Positions 39,559 to 51,602 of a stretch of DNA of 64,000 nt are shown in pieces. The stretch's first letter is position 1, and each line of letters starts with the position of its first letter. The translations under genes were made by a program, and so were the position numbers. The notes under the pieces were generated by a model. That model was given only the letters and a program-made list of their open reading frames with translations. It did no database searches and was not told the DNA's origin. This stretch comes from Drosophila persimilis (taxonomy: Eukaryota > Arthropoda > Insecta > Diptera > Drosophilidae): NCBI RefSeq assembly GCF_003286085.1, contig NW_020825313.1, positions 1,364,001 through 1,428,000 of the forward strand, read 5' to 3'.

Positions 39559-39968
39559 CTATACGTTAGAGCGCTCGTTTTTGACAGTTTGCCGATATTG
39601 AAGCAATCGCTTTCGAGATCGAGTCGTTAGTTGAATTCTTTCCCTACTTGGGGCTAAAATACAAGTGTGTGAAGGAATGTCTGGGAGTTTTTGTAAGTCC
39701 GGGAGTAATGGAACTGTCTAAACGTCCATTAAATGGTGTTCGCTGCTTTCGAACTGTTTGGTTTGCGTGCACCTGTCGATTGTGCATGGCTTGACGAGTT
39801 TTTTGGATCGTTGCACCTAGAGCACGACGATTTATGCGTATCCCGTTTGCCACAGCCGTAACAAAAGACGGTGCGATCACCTACGCAGTCTTGATACCGA
39901 TGCCCCTGACAACCACAGTTTGTAACGAACCTAAAAGGGTTCGATACAATCCGTCCCCCGACATATAA
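39559..39968 (-). pseudogene. E-B nucleocapsid 2
   Basis: As 18409-18818, with the unit-2 marker 'FCYGCGKRDTHKSSC'. Confidence 0.75.
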
Positions 39969-40639
39969 TGAGCGTATCACACCACACCCCGCAACCAACG
40001 CCCCCCCTCTACACGTAGCCACCGATCGACACGCGCCGACTCCATAACGCTGACCAAAGACATCAGGTCACGCGGACTTCCCCCACTCCAGGCCAAGCCA
40101 TCGGCCAAGTGCAGTCTTCCGGGTTCATCAAATGCGGAAAGATGACACCGCGGAAGTTTCCGACGGTCACCAAGAACGACGAAGTGCCCCGACCCCGACG
40201 CGGAAGTGCACTTTCGAACTCGCGGACTCAGCAATACGGGCTTATAAAAAGACGACGACCAGAACCAAGAAACAACTGGCGCAGAAACTCGGTTCGGAGT
40301 ACAGACGTTGTACCAGGAACCTACGGGAAACACCGGCGACCAATCAAACAAAGTTAATTTAAAGTGCTAAGGTTTTTAATAAAGTGTCAAATTATCAGAG
40401 TAACACCCAATTGAGTAATTTCATTCCAACTAGACGAGGCACCGACACTACCCCACCCCGAGTCCACGCACGCCGTTCCGTATACACGACGAGAGACGCC
40501 CACTCTAGCCCCGATCCCCCTCTCTACGATAGGCCAGCCCCGACGCCGCCGTTAAGGTTCCATCTATTTCTACAAATTTCTTGTGGATTGACCCCTGGAC
40601 GTCACTGAGCTTACCTTAGCCTGAAATAGGTCCATCACA
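39969..40639 (+). repeat. F solo LTR in E-B
   Basis: As 18819-19489, with E gag resuming at 'GTTCCAACAGGAAAGG'. Confidence 0.7.
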
Positions 40640-41332
40640 AGTTCCAACAGGAAAGGGTTACTGCAGCGATATCTAGCTGTTCTGTTTCATCGACCTCATC
40701 GCCTTCCTTGTCTGTCTGTACCACAATTTCATGCACCTGTCGTCGTATAGGAATACGCTTCGGCTCAGCGCTGCCCATAGGCTTAGCCACTGATTGCAAA
40801 AAGCGCTCGTGAGTACGCACTATTTTGCGCAATTGTGCTACCTACAGAATGGAAATGTATAAAATTTCATGTTGAATATCGGAAAAGAGATTCGACTTTA
40901 GAACTTCCAACAGCGATATTTCTGACATGGGGTGGACGAGATTGTCGGACAATTACCGAGACATTAGAATCATTAGACTGATTTATTGGGGCACCTACAG
41001 ACTCTCGAGTTGATATTTGCAACAACTGTTCGAAGGTTTGGTTTTCTCCACTAGGCTGTGAAGATCCAGCAGCTTGGTCATTCGGCTGCTGTACCGTTGG
41101 ACTTGCCAAACGTTGGAGTCCTATTTCCATGGCTTGAGACAACAACCCGATTTGACCTATAGCGTCCGTCAACGCCTGTGCCATTTGAGCCAAGCTTGGT
41201 TGGGCTTGCTTCATTCACTAGTTCGCCACTCGGAACTGGCATGATTGGTACACGGACTTCAGTTGGACCAACGGCCGGTAAATTTTCAGTATTCGCATCA
41301 ACTGCTGTCACACGCTGTGATCTGGCTCTCAC
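40640..41332 (-). pseudogene. gag: E-B gag, matrix/capsid part
   Basis: Same gag as 19490-20368. The N-terminal MRARSQRVTAVDANTENLPA starts at 41332. A frame change near 41205 splits it, and a deletion near 40953 removes ~90 bases relative to E-A. The capsid end (KIVRTHERFLQSVAKPMG) is at 40635-40832. Confidence 0.65.
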
Positions 41333-41730
41333 TAGAAGCTGAGAAGACTCTACGTTCGAGGCGGACGCCTGCGCAAATGCTAATTGCTCCGCTAAGCTAG
41401 CGGCTTCTTCTCGTATTAAAACAAACTAACTGAAATATGTGGTTACAACTTGTTCTTAAAAGCTGTGTCCGGTATTCTACCTGTCTTACGCAAATACAAC
41501 AGATAATATCGGAATGGTCGTTTTGATCAATCTCGGCAAAACTCCAATCTAATGACATCCTATCCTAATTTTACTTTTATATAGTTTTTTCTTTTCTACA
41601 CTAGATTATTAACTTTTAACGATCGATATATCTACTCTGTATCCACAAAATTCGGAAACCATGTACCATTCGTCCAATGTCCCCCTGCGTCACAAGGCAC
41701 CCAAGGGAACGTAAGCGAGGGTTTGTGGAT
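41333..41730 (-). other. E-B leader, then a remnant of F
   Basis: 41333-41690 is E leader, matching 20369-20726. 41690-41730 (TCACAAGGCACCCAAGGGAA...) matches the F LTR end and leader of 17158-17215, with the primer site removed. It is in the same orientation as F. Confidence 0.55.
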
Positions 41731-44101
41731 ATTATAAGTCAATTCTATATTCATTGCTAACTTAACCTCAAAATATTTTTCGGTACTTAAAACTAGGCAT
41801 TCAAGCACATAATCAGGACAAAACTAGCAAACACAAGTTCTTCCTACCAGATATAAAAAAGTATTTAATTTCAACCAGTAGGCAGTGTAGGTTGATTGAG
41901 CTCCAATGCATTAGAGAAATGCATGGAATGCGAGGAATGCAAGCTTAAAGCGGAATTGTCAACTACGAAAACGAAAAGCTTCGAATGTTTAGAACGCAAG
42001 CGTTGCGCTCTCTTAGCAGCAGCGGCCGGCCGTTGCGTATGCCTTTTAGTATTATGCGAATACCGGCGCACAGGAGAATATGGAAATTGGGGCACTCACA
42101 TCTTCATTACAGTGTTCCCTCGCTGAAAGGCGCCTTTCGTTGTGGAGCTGTGGAAGCAATGTTAATGTGTGCCCATGTCTGAGGGGGATTGGTGAAAAGA
42201 GGTGGGAATATTCGGAGGGTTTTTATACCCGATACTCAAAATGAGTATTGGGGTATAATAGATTTGTGGTGAAAATGGATGTGTGTAACGTCCAGAAGGA
42301 ATCGTTTCCGACCCCATAAAGTATATATATTCTTGATCAGCATCAATAGCCGAGTCGATTGAGCCCTGTCTGTCTGTCCGTCTGTCCGTCCCCTTCAGCG
42401 CCTAGTGCTCAAAGACTATAAGAGCTAGAGCAACGACATTTTATATCCAGACTTTTGCGATATTTCACTGTTACAAGAATATTTCAAAAGTTTGCCCCGC
42501 TCACTTCCGCCCCCACAAAAGGCGAAAATCAGTGGCATCCACAATTTCGACGATACGAGAAAACTAAAATCGCAGAATCGTAGAAGATGACTATATCTTC
42601 TAGAGTGCAAAATCTGAACCAGATCGTATAAGTATTATAGCCAGAATCAAGAAAACAATTTCATTCTTTCTCGCTCTGTCTCTCTCTCTCACACACAGGT
42701 TTCATGGTCGGTTTTGCCAATTGTAAAATATGAGTTCAAGGATCTCAGAACCTATAAGACCCAGAGCAACCAAATTTGGTATTCACACTCCTGTGATATC
42801 GGACCTTGATCGTTTTATGTCACAATATCACCACACCCCCTTCCGCCCCCGCAAAGGACGAACATCTGGGGCATCTACAAATCTCAGAGACTATTAAGGC
42901 TAGAGTAACCAAATTTGGTATACCCACTCCTGTTAGATCTCACTATAAAACATATATCTCAAAATTTCGCCCCACCCCCTTCCGCCCCCACAAAGGACGA
43001 AAATCTCTTGCATCCACAATATTACAGATTCGAGAAAACTAAAAACGCACAATCATAGAGAATGACCATATCTATCCGGTTGCTGAATCTGGATCAGATC
43101 GGATAATTTGTATAGCCAAAAGCAACAAACCAATTTGCAGTGGCTACGCAGCGCCCGACGTCACGCTCAGACTGATTTTCTGTCTCTCTCGCACGCATTA
43201 TTTGTCGTGTCGTTTAATATTAGCGGCGTCTGCCGGAGGAGAGCCAAACTGACTAAATTTCGGGTATATGTGTATGTAGAGTTGCGGTCTCCGCAGCAAC
43301 TCACAACGTTCCCCCTCGTTTTTTTCTACTATTATTAATTTTAATTATGTTTTTTCATAATTTTTGTTTTAACATTGAAAACAAGCAAAATAAATGAAGT
43401 TTTGGGAACTTTCACTGGTAGCGGTGCTATCGAGTCAGGACTGTGACGCGGAGGTAAATTAAATATACATATAAACAGCAGAGTTCAGAAGGAGCCAAAA
43501 AAATGAAAATTAATATCATCAAAACTACACTATGCTACAAAATCTTATTCCGAATCCGTAACGGCTTCTTCTAGGCCTCTGTGCACAGCAACTGCAAGGC
43601 GCATGGGGCCTGCGCATAGGTTATGGTTGGCGCAAGAGTTATGGTCGGTGGAGGTTATGTAGCCGGGCAGATGAAATTTTCTATCGATTTTTCACAGGAG
43701 AAAAACTCGGCCCCATACCAAGGTCGGCTCACGAAGATTACTCCCATCAAGGGTGGGAGTTTGGTGTGGGCGCAGAACTTTGGAGGAGCTGCGTGGGCTG
43801 CCGGTCGTGGCCAGAGCCCTATGGGCGAAACAGAAACAAAAACACGAGGTTTTTCCGACTTTTCCACGGAGACACGGTTGGCAAATAGGCGCCACGCCTC
43901 GCCACCAATTTTTTTGCAAAACCGTATCATTAAGAAAGGTTAGTTGCCATACAATTTTTCTCGGCGCACGGCTATTAATTTCGACCGATTTTCGAGAAGC
44001 ACACACAGCATGGGATTTACGAAGTTTGCTTTAAAATAAATTAAATTAAAGTTAAAAAATATATATTTAAAAAAGATTATATAAATTTTGCGTGAATTTT
44101 C
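41731..44101. repeat. Block X, long copy
   Basis: Its two ends (41731-41818 and 43777-44101) recur joined together at 61754-62163. The ~1.96 kb between them is either an insertion or was deleted from the other copy. I see no protein-coding gene in the block. Short readings at 43623-44034 on both strands lack motifs. Confidence 0.65.
42190..43330 (+). repeat. Dispersed Drosophila-type repeat with internal sub-repeats
   Basis: Starts near TTTTTATACCCGATACTC with the palindrome ATACTCAAAATGAGTAT. Sub-units built on CCCCCTTCCGCCCCCACAAA recur at about 42495-42525 (variant), 42825-42860 and 42970-43000, each followed by 'GCATC(C/T)ACAA' and 'AGAAAACTAAAA' or similar. I recall this type of sequence as widespread in Drosophila genomes but cannot name the family with certainty. 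It is non-coding. Confidence 0.55.
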
Positions 44102-46740
44102 TCAATGCAAAATTTCGGTGAAATACTTCCTGACCTTCTCGGAACGAAACAGGCTTTACTCGTAAATTCTATTGAGCAACGTTGCGATCATACGCTTTCT
44201 TAATATTGGCATGGATATCTTTTCGGATGAGCGCTAGATTGTGCGACATAGATACCGGTACAACGGGTTTTTCGAGCAATTCTTAGTCCTTCAGAAGCTT
44301 TTAGTCCGATCCAGAAAGGATACTTCGGCATACCTGCGCATATCCTTGGGATTACTAATAATAGCGGAAACTAACAGTCTACAGTTATTTTTAGCACCAT
44401 CATAATATTTTCTTAAGCGCTGGGTTCGTTTTGAGACTTAATGTGGTTCTTCATTAAAAATTATTTGTCGCACCTCTAAATACTTATTAGTCCGTTCGTG
44501 ATACGGTAAAAACCTACAACTCCTCTTTACGATCATATCCTTTTCCCTTATTTTATGAAAACAAGAAGATTCCTCTTGTCTCGAGCTATGTCAACAGGCA
44601 AGGTTAATGGTGGTTTTTCGAGTTCATCCGATTTTTGTTGGTTGCTCCCTTCTAAAGGTTTTCCGAAGCTCTACGAATATATGGATGGAACTGCGGCTTA
44701 TAGACATTCGGAGCTCCACACCCGTGACAAAATATAGATAGGCATCTGCTAGACAATTTTCCCGCACATGTCAAAGCTCCTCACAATTCCAAGAAGTGCG
44801 CTTAGCCGTCAAACTTTGAATGGCCTCCTCTCCTCCTCCTCTGGATCGCTTTCTGGAAGCGATTCCTTCACGCTGTATATCTGACGACGGTCTACCGGTG
44901 GTCTAGGCTTCTCAGATTTCTGTAACTCTTGCACTAGATTTGCATGCATCTGCACTAATTAAAAAATAATAAATATATTAATAATTATATATAGAATATA
45001 TATAATATCAATTGACCGACAGAGCTAATGGACTGATAGAAAATTTTGTGACGAGTTTCGAAAGAAACTTTTCCTTTAATATTTCAATTAATTCCTCTTC
45101 CTCTATTTCAGTGCAAAATTTATCTGTTAGACCAGTCACAGCGTCATGAAAAGCTACTTTTTGCTTGCCAGATCGTAAACTCGGTACGATAGTCGTTATA
45201 TTGTTGTCTAAAACCAGCACAAAATTCGGTCCAAACGATGCAATCTACGTGCTTGTGGTATCTCCAATACCAATCGCGTGCTTTGCCAACCATCAAGATG
45301 TGCAAATGTTTGCCAAGGCCGAGAAAATTGCTATCCAAGGTTTCATCTGTTAATACCTTGACGACATCTAAGTCTGAACCTTGGCTTGGAGGGGCTGTCC
45401 GTGCATTGGGTGCTTCCCAAGGGCTGGAGCTCGTAGCGACATTGGCTGATGGAGTTTCCGTCTGTTTGGAGCGATGGCTAGCATCGAGTTCTTTTTGAAC
45501 GAGTTGGCCTGGTGGTCCCTTCAGCCGGGACTGAACCTGCAGTTGGAATATGGGTCAATTGGGTACTGTTGCTATTTCCCTCTGATACCTTTCCCGTCTC
45601 TGGCTGACCATGTCTATTTCCCGGGGTCTGTGCTACCTCCAAAGTTTTTGCAAGACTTCGAGGAATAATTCCCGAGGGACCTGGAACCAATGTCCGGCCG
45701 CCGCTTGGTTGGAGAACAATTGCCAACAACTAGTTTCGGTTGAGATAACGTATAAACTCGGCTACAATATGGACAATCATCGTGATGATTGGGAATGAGA
45801 ACCATTCTTCCAGACTTTCTTTATGGAAAATGCAATTGCAAAGGGTAAAACAACACCGCTGAGTGTTGGAAATTTCAGAGCAACAAATGCCAGAAAAGTT
45901 TTCCGAATTCGCTGAGGATTATGTCATAGCGTCATATTTTATAAGATTTTTATTGTATTTTGTTTATATTCTAACCAATTTTTCCTCGGCTGACATTTAA
46001 TTGGTGTTGTTGTGAAATCCTCGATGCGAAATCTCAATTTTGAGCAGAAATTCTCTGGGGAATCTTTTCGTTTAATAATGTACTACACGATATAGACGAT
46101 TCGAGATTTTATTAATTTTTGACTTCAATCCACTTAAAACTTTAATTGTAATCGCGTATAGGGTACAATTTAATGGGTAAAGATAATGACCCATATATAT
46201 ATGGGTGTGCAGATAATGATTTTTATCCTCGATAGGCCAACTAATTATTTCGAAATTTATAAAACCCGGCGCAGATATAAAATTGCGATATAAACTTTAT
46301 TGCTCGAGCTCCAAATTGCAAGTGTAGCTTGCCCTTGTGTAGCCCTTTACATTGCAGCTCCGATCGCGAAGCGCAGCTTCGTACGTGGGTACGCCGACAC
46401 AACGCGAAGATGACAAAGAGCGAGCTTGCAGAGAACGCTTAGCAGGGCAAGCAAGATTTGACAAGCCCAAGATTTTAACAAGCGTTTAACAAGATTTAAC
46501 AACACCCGTTTGAGTTACATAAGCATAATTAAAAAACAAAATTTACGGCCGATGGCCAATAATTGGGTGCTTTGGTAAGCAGCTAATCTGCGGTTTTCTG
46601 CTCCGAATAACGGGTTTAAGCGCGGTCGGCTGCAACTGCTTGATTTTCGATGTGCTTTCGTCGACACTCAAACGAAGACTCTTCTTGGAGATCGGAGACG
46701 AGGTTACGCTGCCCTAGCATGAAACGAAGCCTTTCCCTGC
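44102..46740 (-). mobile_element. G2: relic of a Ty3/gypsy-like element, second copy
   Basis: Three parts on the minus strand. 44102-44280 encodes the integrase tail 'IRKDIHANIKKAYDRNVAQ' with one TAG, then 'VKPVSFREGQEVFHRNF'. 44560-45350 encodes the nucleocapsid (WNCEEL-stop-HVRENC, then FCHGCGAPNVYKPQ in another frame) and capsid (LGLGKHLHILMVGKARDWYW). 45478-46740 is the proline-rich gag start plus leader. RT, RNase H and most of integrase are missing. The capsid and leader match G1 (4894-6300). Confidence 0.65.
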
Positions 46741-46936
46741 GTGGGTAATCGCAGTTAGAGAGCTCTCTTTGTAGTTTAACCCTTAGAAAAGCGTCCAGGT
46801 GACATAATAAGATAGATTAGGAGTTGCAAATCCTTGGAACGACGACTAAAGATATTTATTTATTATGGCGCTATTGTTTCTGATTTGCAATGTCTTAGTG
46901 TCAATGAACTGGTTTAAGTATCCACATATAATTTCG
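46741..46936. other. Unassigned spacer
   Basis: About 200 bases between the G2 leader and CR1 c2. I see no gene, LTR end or repeat shared with the rest of the window. Confidence 0.5.
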
Positions 46937-47232
46937 TGGACGTTGACATGCAATGACTGCATCTAACAAGAGGCGATGCAATTACTGCACCGTCAAGTGG
47001 CCCGTGTGACACCAGCAGAAGGCTGTTACGCGCGGATCCCAGGCAAAACGCAGCCCTCCTCCCGCCCAACCGACCGAGGGGCGCTGCCGCATGACGCGCG
47101 GTGCGTAGCCGAACCAAACGCGAGCATGCAAGAAAGATAGATATTAGACTAACCTTCGAGGAAAATTAGCACTAAACTTATTAAGAAATTAAGCATGCAA
47201 TAAAATACAAAATACAAATACCACTACAATTA

Positions 47233-50044
47233 CTAATTACTAGAAAGGTGTGTAAGGATTAGTAATTTAATAAGAGGAAGAGAATTAGTGGAGGATATAA
47301 TATGGTAGAGGGAATTATAGTCCGAGCATAAGACCCTAAACGGTTCATGCAAGGAATAATTCGATCTACAAAGTGGAAGGAACAACGGTATAAAGTTTCT
47401 AGTCAGTCTAATAGGAATCGTGAAGTTTATGCGGCTCAACAGATCAGGGCTGTCTATGTCACCCCTGATCAAGTTGTGCATAAATATCACACCAAGCATT
47501 TTTCTACGGTTAACTAAGGATGGGAGGTTTACTAATAATAGTCTACTAGAGTAAGATGGGAGTCTTACACCCGCATCCCAGTTAAGGCCCCGCAGAGCAA
47601 AGAGTAAAAAGTTTTTCTGTACTGATTCTATACGGTCCTGGTGTACTTTGTACTGAGGGCACCATACACAGGAGCCGTATTCTAAGATCGGACGAACAAG
47701 CGAGGTATAGAGAGTCTTTGTTATATAGGGGTCGTCAAATTCCTTTGACCACCTCTTTATAAACCCAAGCACGCCCATGGCCTTATTTACCATGGTAGAA
47801 ATGTGTTCGGAAAACTTTAACTTGGGATCTAACATAACACCCAGATCATCCACCAGGGTAATTCTCTCAAGAGAACCCCCAAATAGGGTGTAGGGAGCCA
47901 ACAAAGGGTTAGAACGATGAAATGTCATAACTTTGCATTTCGAGGCATTAAGGTGTAACAAGTTTGCACAACACCATGACTGAAAGCTATTGAGATCGGA
48001 TTGCAAGCGAGAATGAAATGAAATGTCCTTGTACTGGACACAGAGTTTAACATCATCCGCATACATAAGTACTCGAGAGTATGTTATTACTGAAGGCAAG
48101 TCATTAATAAAGAGTGTGAAGAGTAAGGGGCCTAGATGGCTGCCCTGTGGTACTCCCGAAGAAACCTTTACTGGTAAAGAGAGGGAGTTTTTGAAGAGGA
48201 CTCTTTGAGACCTAGAACAAAGATAGCTAGAAATCCATCTCAGGAGGTTGGGCGGAAACCCTAAAAGGTCAAGTTTATGTGCTAAAAGGGAATGGTTTAC
48301 AGAGTCGAATGCTTTACTAAAGTCGGTGTAAATAACATCCGTCTGTAAGTTACCTTGAAAGCCTTTAATAATGAAAGAGGTAAACTCTAACAAGTTCGTG
48401 GTGGTTGATCGCCGCCTTATAAATCCATGCTGAGTTGGAGATATAAGTGACTTGCAGAGTTGTTGCAAGTGCGGAGTTAAAACCTTCTCAAACAATTTGG
48501 GAATAGCGAATAACTTTGCTATACCTCTATAATTTTTTGCATCAGACTTGCTACCTTTTTTATGGAGAGGAATTATAAACGATTCCTTCCAGATTGGGGG
48601 GAAGCAAAAGGAATCAATGGACAGGGTGAATAGTTTAAGCAATGGTCCACACAGAGCCTCGGCGCAGTACCTGAGTACACAACCTGGAACCCCGTCTGGA
48701 CCCGGTGAAAACACCGGCTTAACTAGTCGAAGATCTTGAAGTGATCTGAAAATGCCGTTCGACCTCGGTAATCCGTATGGGTACGGTTGATCAGAGTAGC
48801 GTTCCTCAGAATAGGTGGTTTGGAAAAACTGGGCAAAAAGATCGGCAATTGCCTGATCATTATTTGCCGACGTATAACAAAATGATAGCGAGGATGGGTG
48901 TGCGGACGTTCTACGCTTACTGTTTACGAAGCAGTAAAACTGTTTAGGGTCCTGAGAAAAACGTATCCTGCAACGAGATAGGTAGTTCTTATAGCATTGA
49001 GCATTAAGAACTGAAAAGTGTGACCGAGCTATTACGTAAGGAGAGTGAGAAGTAGGAGAACCCACTTCTTGAAATTTCTTATAAAGTCTTGATTTTAAGT
49101 TTTTTAGACTGGATAACTCTTTGGTAAACCAAGGGGGCTTTCCAGATCTTATCGGACAAGAAAGCGGGACACAAGAATCAAAAAATGTGCCAAGAGCATT
49201 GTAAAAAATGTTTGTGCCTTTTGTGACATCAGTGCACAAGTACAAAGCGGACCAATCAAAATCCCTAATTAGGTTATTAAGCTTCGCAAACTCGGCTTTA
49301 CGAAAGCAGCGGACACGTTCAGGTAGTCTACTCGACCGATCCAATACAGTTGGTCCTATATCTAGCGACACCTCGAAAGTAGGGTGGTAGGCGTCTTCAG
49401 GTATAGTGAGCGGAAGGGATCGGGTTAACAACACTATGGTCGGATCCGATACAAAGCATAGATCAAGCAATCGACACAAGGAATTTTTCACATGATTGAC
49501 TTGAGACAGGGACAGGTCAAGCAAGCCGTCAACAAAGTCATGTCGTGACATGGGCACTAGGATACTAGACTCGTTTACCGAAGACCAAACAGTTCCTGGC
49601 AAGTTGAAGTCACCAAGAACTATCATACGATCTTTATCAGATAGCGAGGAAGAAACAGCGGTTAAAGCGGACAAGTGCTGCTCATAAATTGAAATATCCG
49701 AAGAAGGTGGGATATACGAGCAGGTAATGAATATAGCGAAATCAATCAAGAATCAGTTTTACACACAGGAATTCCAGTTCCTGTTGAACTTGGACTGTGA
49801 AGTGTTCTGACGTGAAGTAAGAGTCCACTGCAATTAGAACCCCTCCTGCACGACGAGACGAACGGTCCTTTCTAAAAGTTGTGTACCGACCTGCCAAAAC
49901 CTCGGAACTAAGAATGTCCGGCTTTAACCAGGTTTCAGTAAACACAATAACGTGGGAAGCAAATGCAACACTATCCCGGAAAAGAATGCTGAGCTTACTA
50001 CGCAAGCCTCTTACATTCTGATAGGTTACTAAAAGAGAAGTTAG
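47233..50044 (-). pseudogene. CR1 c2 ORF2, frameshifted
   Basis: Two frames: the endonuclease start (49742-50005 and upstream) and the rest (47233-49749). c1/c3 read KLILPAFAIFITC, and here a replaced stretch (49741-49750) reads KLILD and shifts the frame. A second change at 48745-48755 replaces 'SPLLNEYSLLQ' by 'RSLQ'. RT motifs (GVPQGSHLGP, YADDVKL) are intact. The same first lesion occurs in c4. Confidence 0.85.
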
Positions 50045-51054
50045 TTTTTTGGAAAGGTTGAAGCAAGACGGGAAGTTGAGGAAGAGGAAGTTGAGGTTGA
50101 GGGTGGCACACTGGAAAGATTTGGAAGGGATATGGGGGGCCTATTCTTCTTCTTAGCCTTAAACTCCTTCACCACCAAATGCTCCGGCCAAAATTTGGTG
50201 GAGCAAATGGTGTCAAATTGAGTTGGGGAGATGCTTATCTTAAACGAGGCTATCTCCCTGGCATAAGAGAAGTTAAATTTCTCCACCTTTAAGCCCACGG
50301 CTTTTATTTTGCTTTGAATAAAAGCAATTACATCATTAGATGTGAGGTCAGGGGCCAGCCGTGAAACAAAAACTTGTCGTTTTGGTGGGACTCCCACCAG
50401 TGGTTTAGTCACCACAGGTCTAGTACCTGTGGTGGCAATATCCGGAGGTCCGGAATGTCTATTTACTGGTGGGATCGGGATAGACGGGACAACTAGTGAA
50501 CGCAAGTTCACCACGGACACGGACGCTGCAGACGTACTTGGCTGCACATTCTCCGAGACGATGAATTCGGCTACCGAATCTGCATCGCCAGCAGCTGTCG
50601 TTGCCTTTGGAGTGGCAAACGAGATCAACTGCTGCACACTTGGAGTGGTCGGAGTCAGTTTTTCGGCGGCGCACGGCTGAGTGACGGTTGGCACTTGCAG
50701 GTCCCGCGGAGTGAACTTTTTGCGCCTCGGAGACTCATTCAGCAGTTTTAAACCGCTAAACTGAGCCTCCATGGCTAGGAGCCGATCGTATTGGTTTTTG
50801 AAACCAACGGTCAGCTCCTTAAAGCCACTCCGCGTCTGCCTCATGAAAGATACCATGTCCTTCTCCACCGCACGGCATGCCTCGCAACTGTAATGCAAGC
50901 CATTACGTTTGGCTATAGCATCACTCACGAGGCCAGAAAATCCAGCGCATTTTGCGTGGACTACGCTGTCGCAGAGCCAGCAGGGGACATTCGGCTGATC
51001 GTGAGTGATCTGCTTCTTACAGGTTTTTTTGGCGCAGACCACAGCGTATTCCAT
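50041..51054 (-). CDS. CR1 c2 ORF1 protein with PHD finger
   Basis: 337 residues from ATG at 51054 (MEYAVVCAKKTC). PHD-type cysteines and histidine are all present (CWLCDSVVHAKCAGF, HYSCEAC), as is the C-terminal RRM-like segment. Substitutions shared with c4 ('VVNLRSLVVP', 'FIVSENV', 'KFTPRD') define a subfamily distinct from c1/c3. It ends AAA AAC TAA at the heptamer 50044-50050. Confidence 0.85.
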   Translation of the reverse strand: MEYAVVCAKKTCKKQITHDQPNVPCWLCDSVVHAKCAGFSGLVSDAIAKRNGLHYSCEACRAVEKDMVSFMRQTRSGFKELTVGFKNQYDRLLAMEAQFSGLKLLNESPRRKKFTPRDLQVPTVTQPCAAEKLTPTTPSVQQLISFATPKATTAAGDADSVAEFIVSENVQPSTSAASVSVVNLRSLVVPSIPIPPVNRHSGPPDIATTGTRPVVTKPLVGVPPKRQVFVSRLAPDLTSNDVIAFIQSKIKAVGLKVEKFNFSYAREIASFKISISPTQFDTICSTKFWPEHLVVKEFKAKKKNRPPISLPNLSSVPPSTSTSSSSTSRLASTFPKN

Positions 51055-51602
51055 TTTATATATGTATTTGCTCAAAAAAATTTACGAAAAAAAAATTAAA
51101 ATTTCCAAAACAAATTGGTATCAGACCAATGTGCCAGACAGACAGACAATGTGCAGAGTGGAGAGCGGTTATAGCGAGAGCTACTAAACAGAGAGCACTA
51201 TTGCTCAGAAAGTTTAAAGAGCGAGAGAGAAAGAACAGTTATTGAAGTTGAGGTGATAGCGAGAGAGTGATAAAACAACAAAAGCTACCAGACGAGAGCG
51301 GACTGCAATGCAATACTCACTCACTGCAACAACACAAACACAAGCCGACGCCGAAAAATAAAAAGTTAAATAATATTTTAACACAAATCAAAAGGCATGC
51401 ACTCGCGTAATAGAATTGGTTTCCAGATTGTTGTCTGGTTAGGATGTATAATTAGAATTTAGTTAGGAAAACACCGGCTGTTTATTCAAAACAAAAGGAA
51501 AAAATGCGGAGCGCAAAACAAAAACACGTCTGATCAATACGAAAGAGAACGGAGAGAATTTAGTATTTTCTCAGAATTTATTTGTTCCAGGTAGTCTTGT
51601 TT

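Larger units (their letters stand above)
34514..41690 (-). mobile_element. E-B: second copy of the rearranged Ty3/gypsy element
   Basis: Collinear with E-A (13238-20726), including the F insertion and the duplicated protease-nucleocapsid unit. The left side joins the long repeat once BEL-A is removed, and the right side ends at 'CCCCCTGCGT' as in E-A. It has its own deletions in integrase, RNase H and gag. It is dead, although both protease copies keep D-T-G. Confidence 0.85.
46937..51551 (-). mobile_element. CR1-type LINE c2, damaged, no poly(A)
   Basis: Minus-strand copy of the c1 family. The 5' end is complete (51551). The 3' end stops at TGGACGTTGAC without the AATAAA and poly(A) seen in c1 and c3, so it was trimmed by later rearrangement. 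It touches truncated env of element H on its 5' side. Confidence 0.85.
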
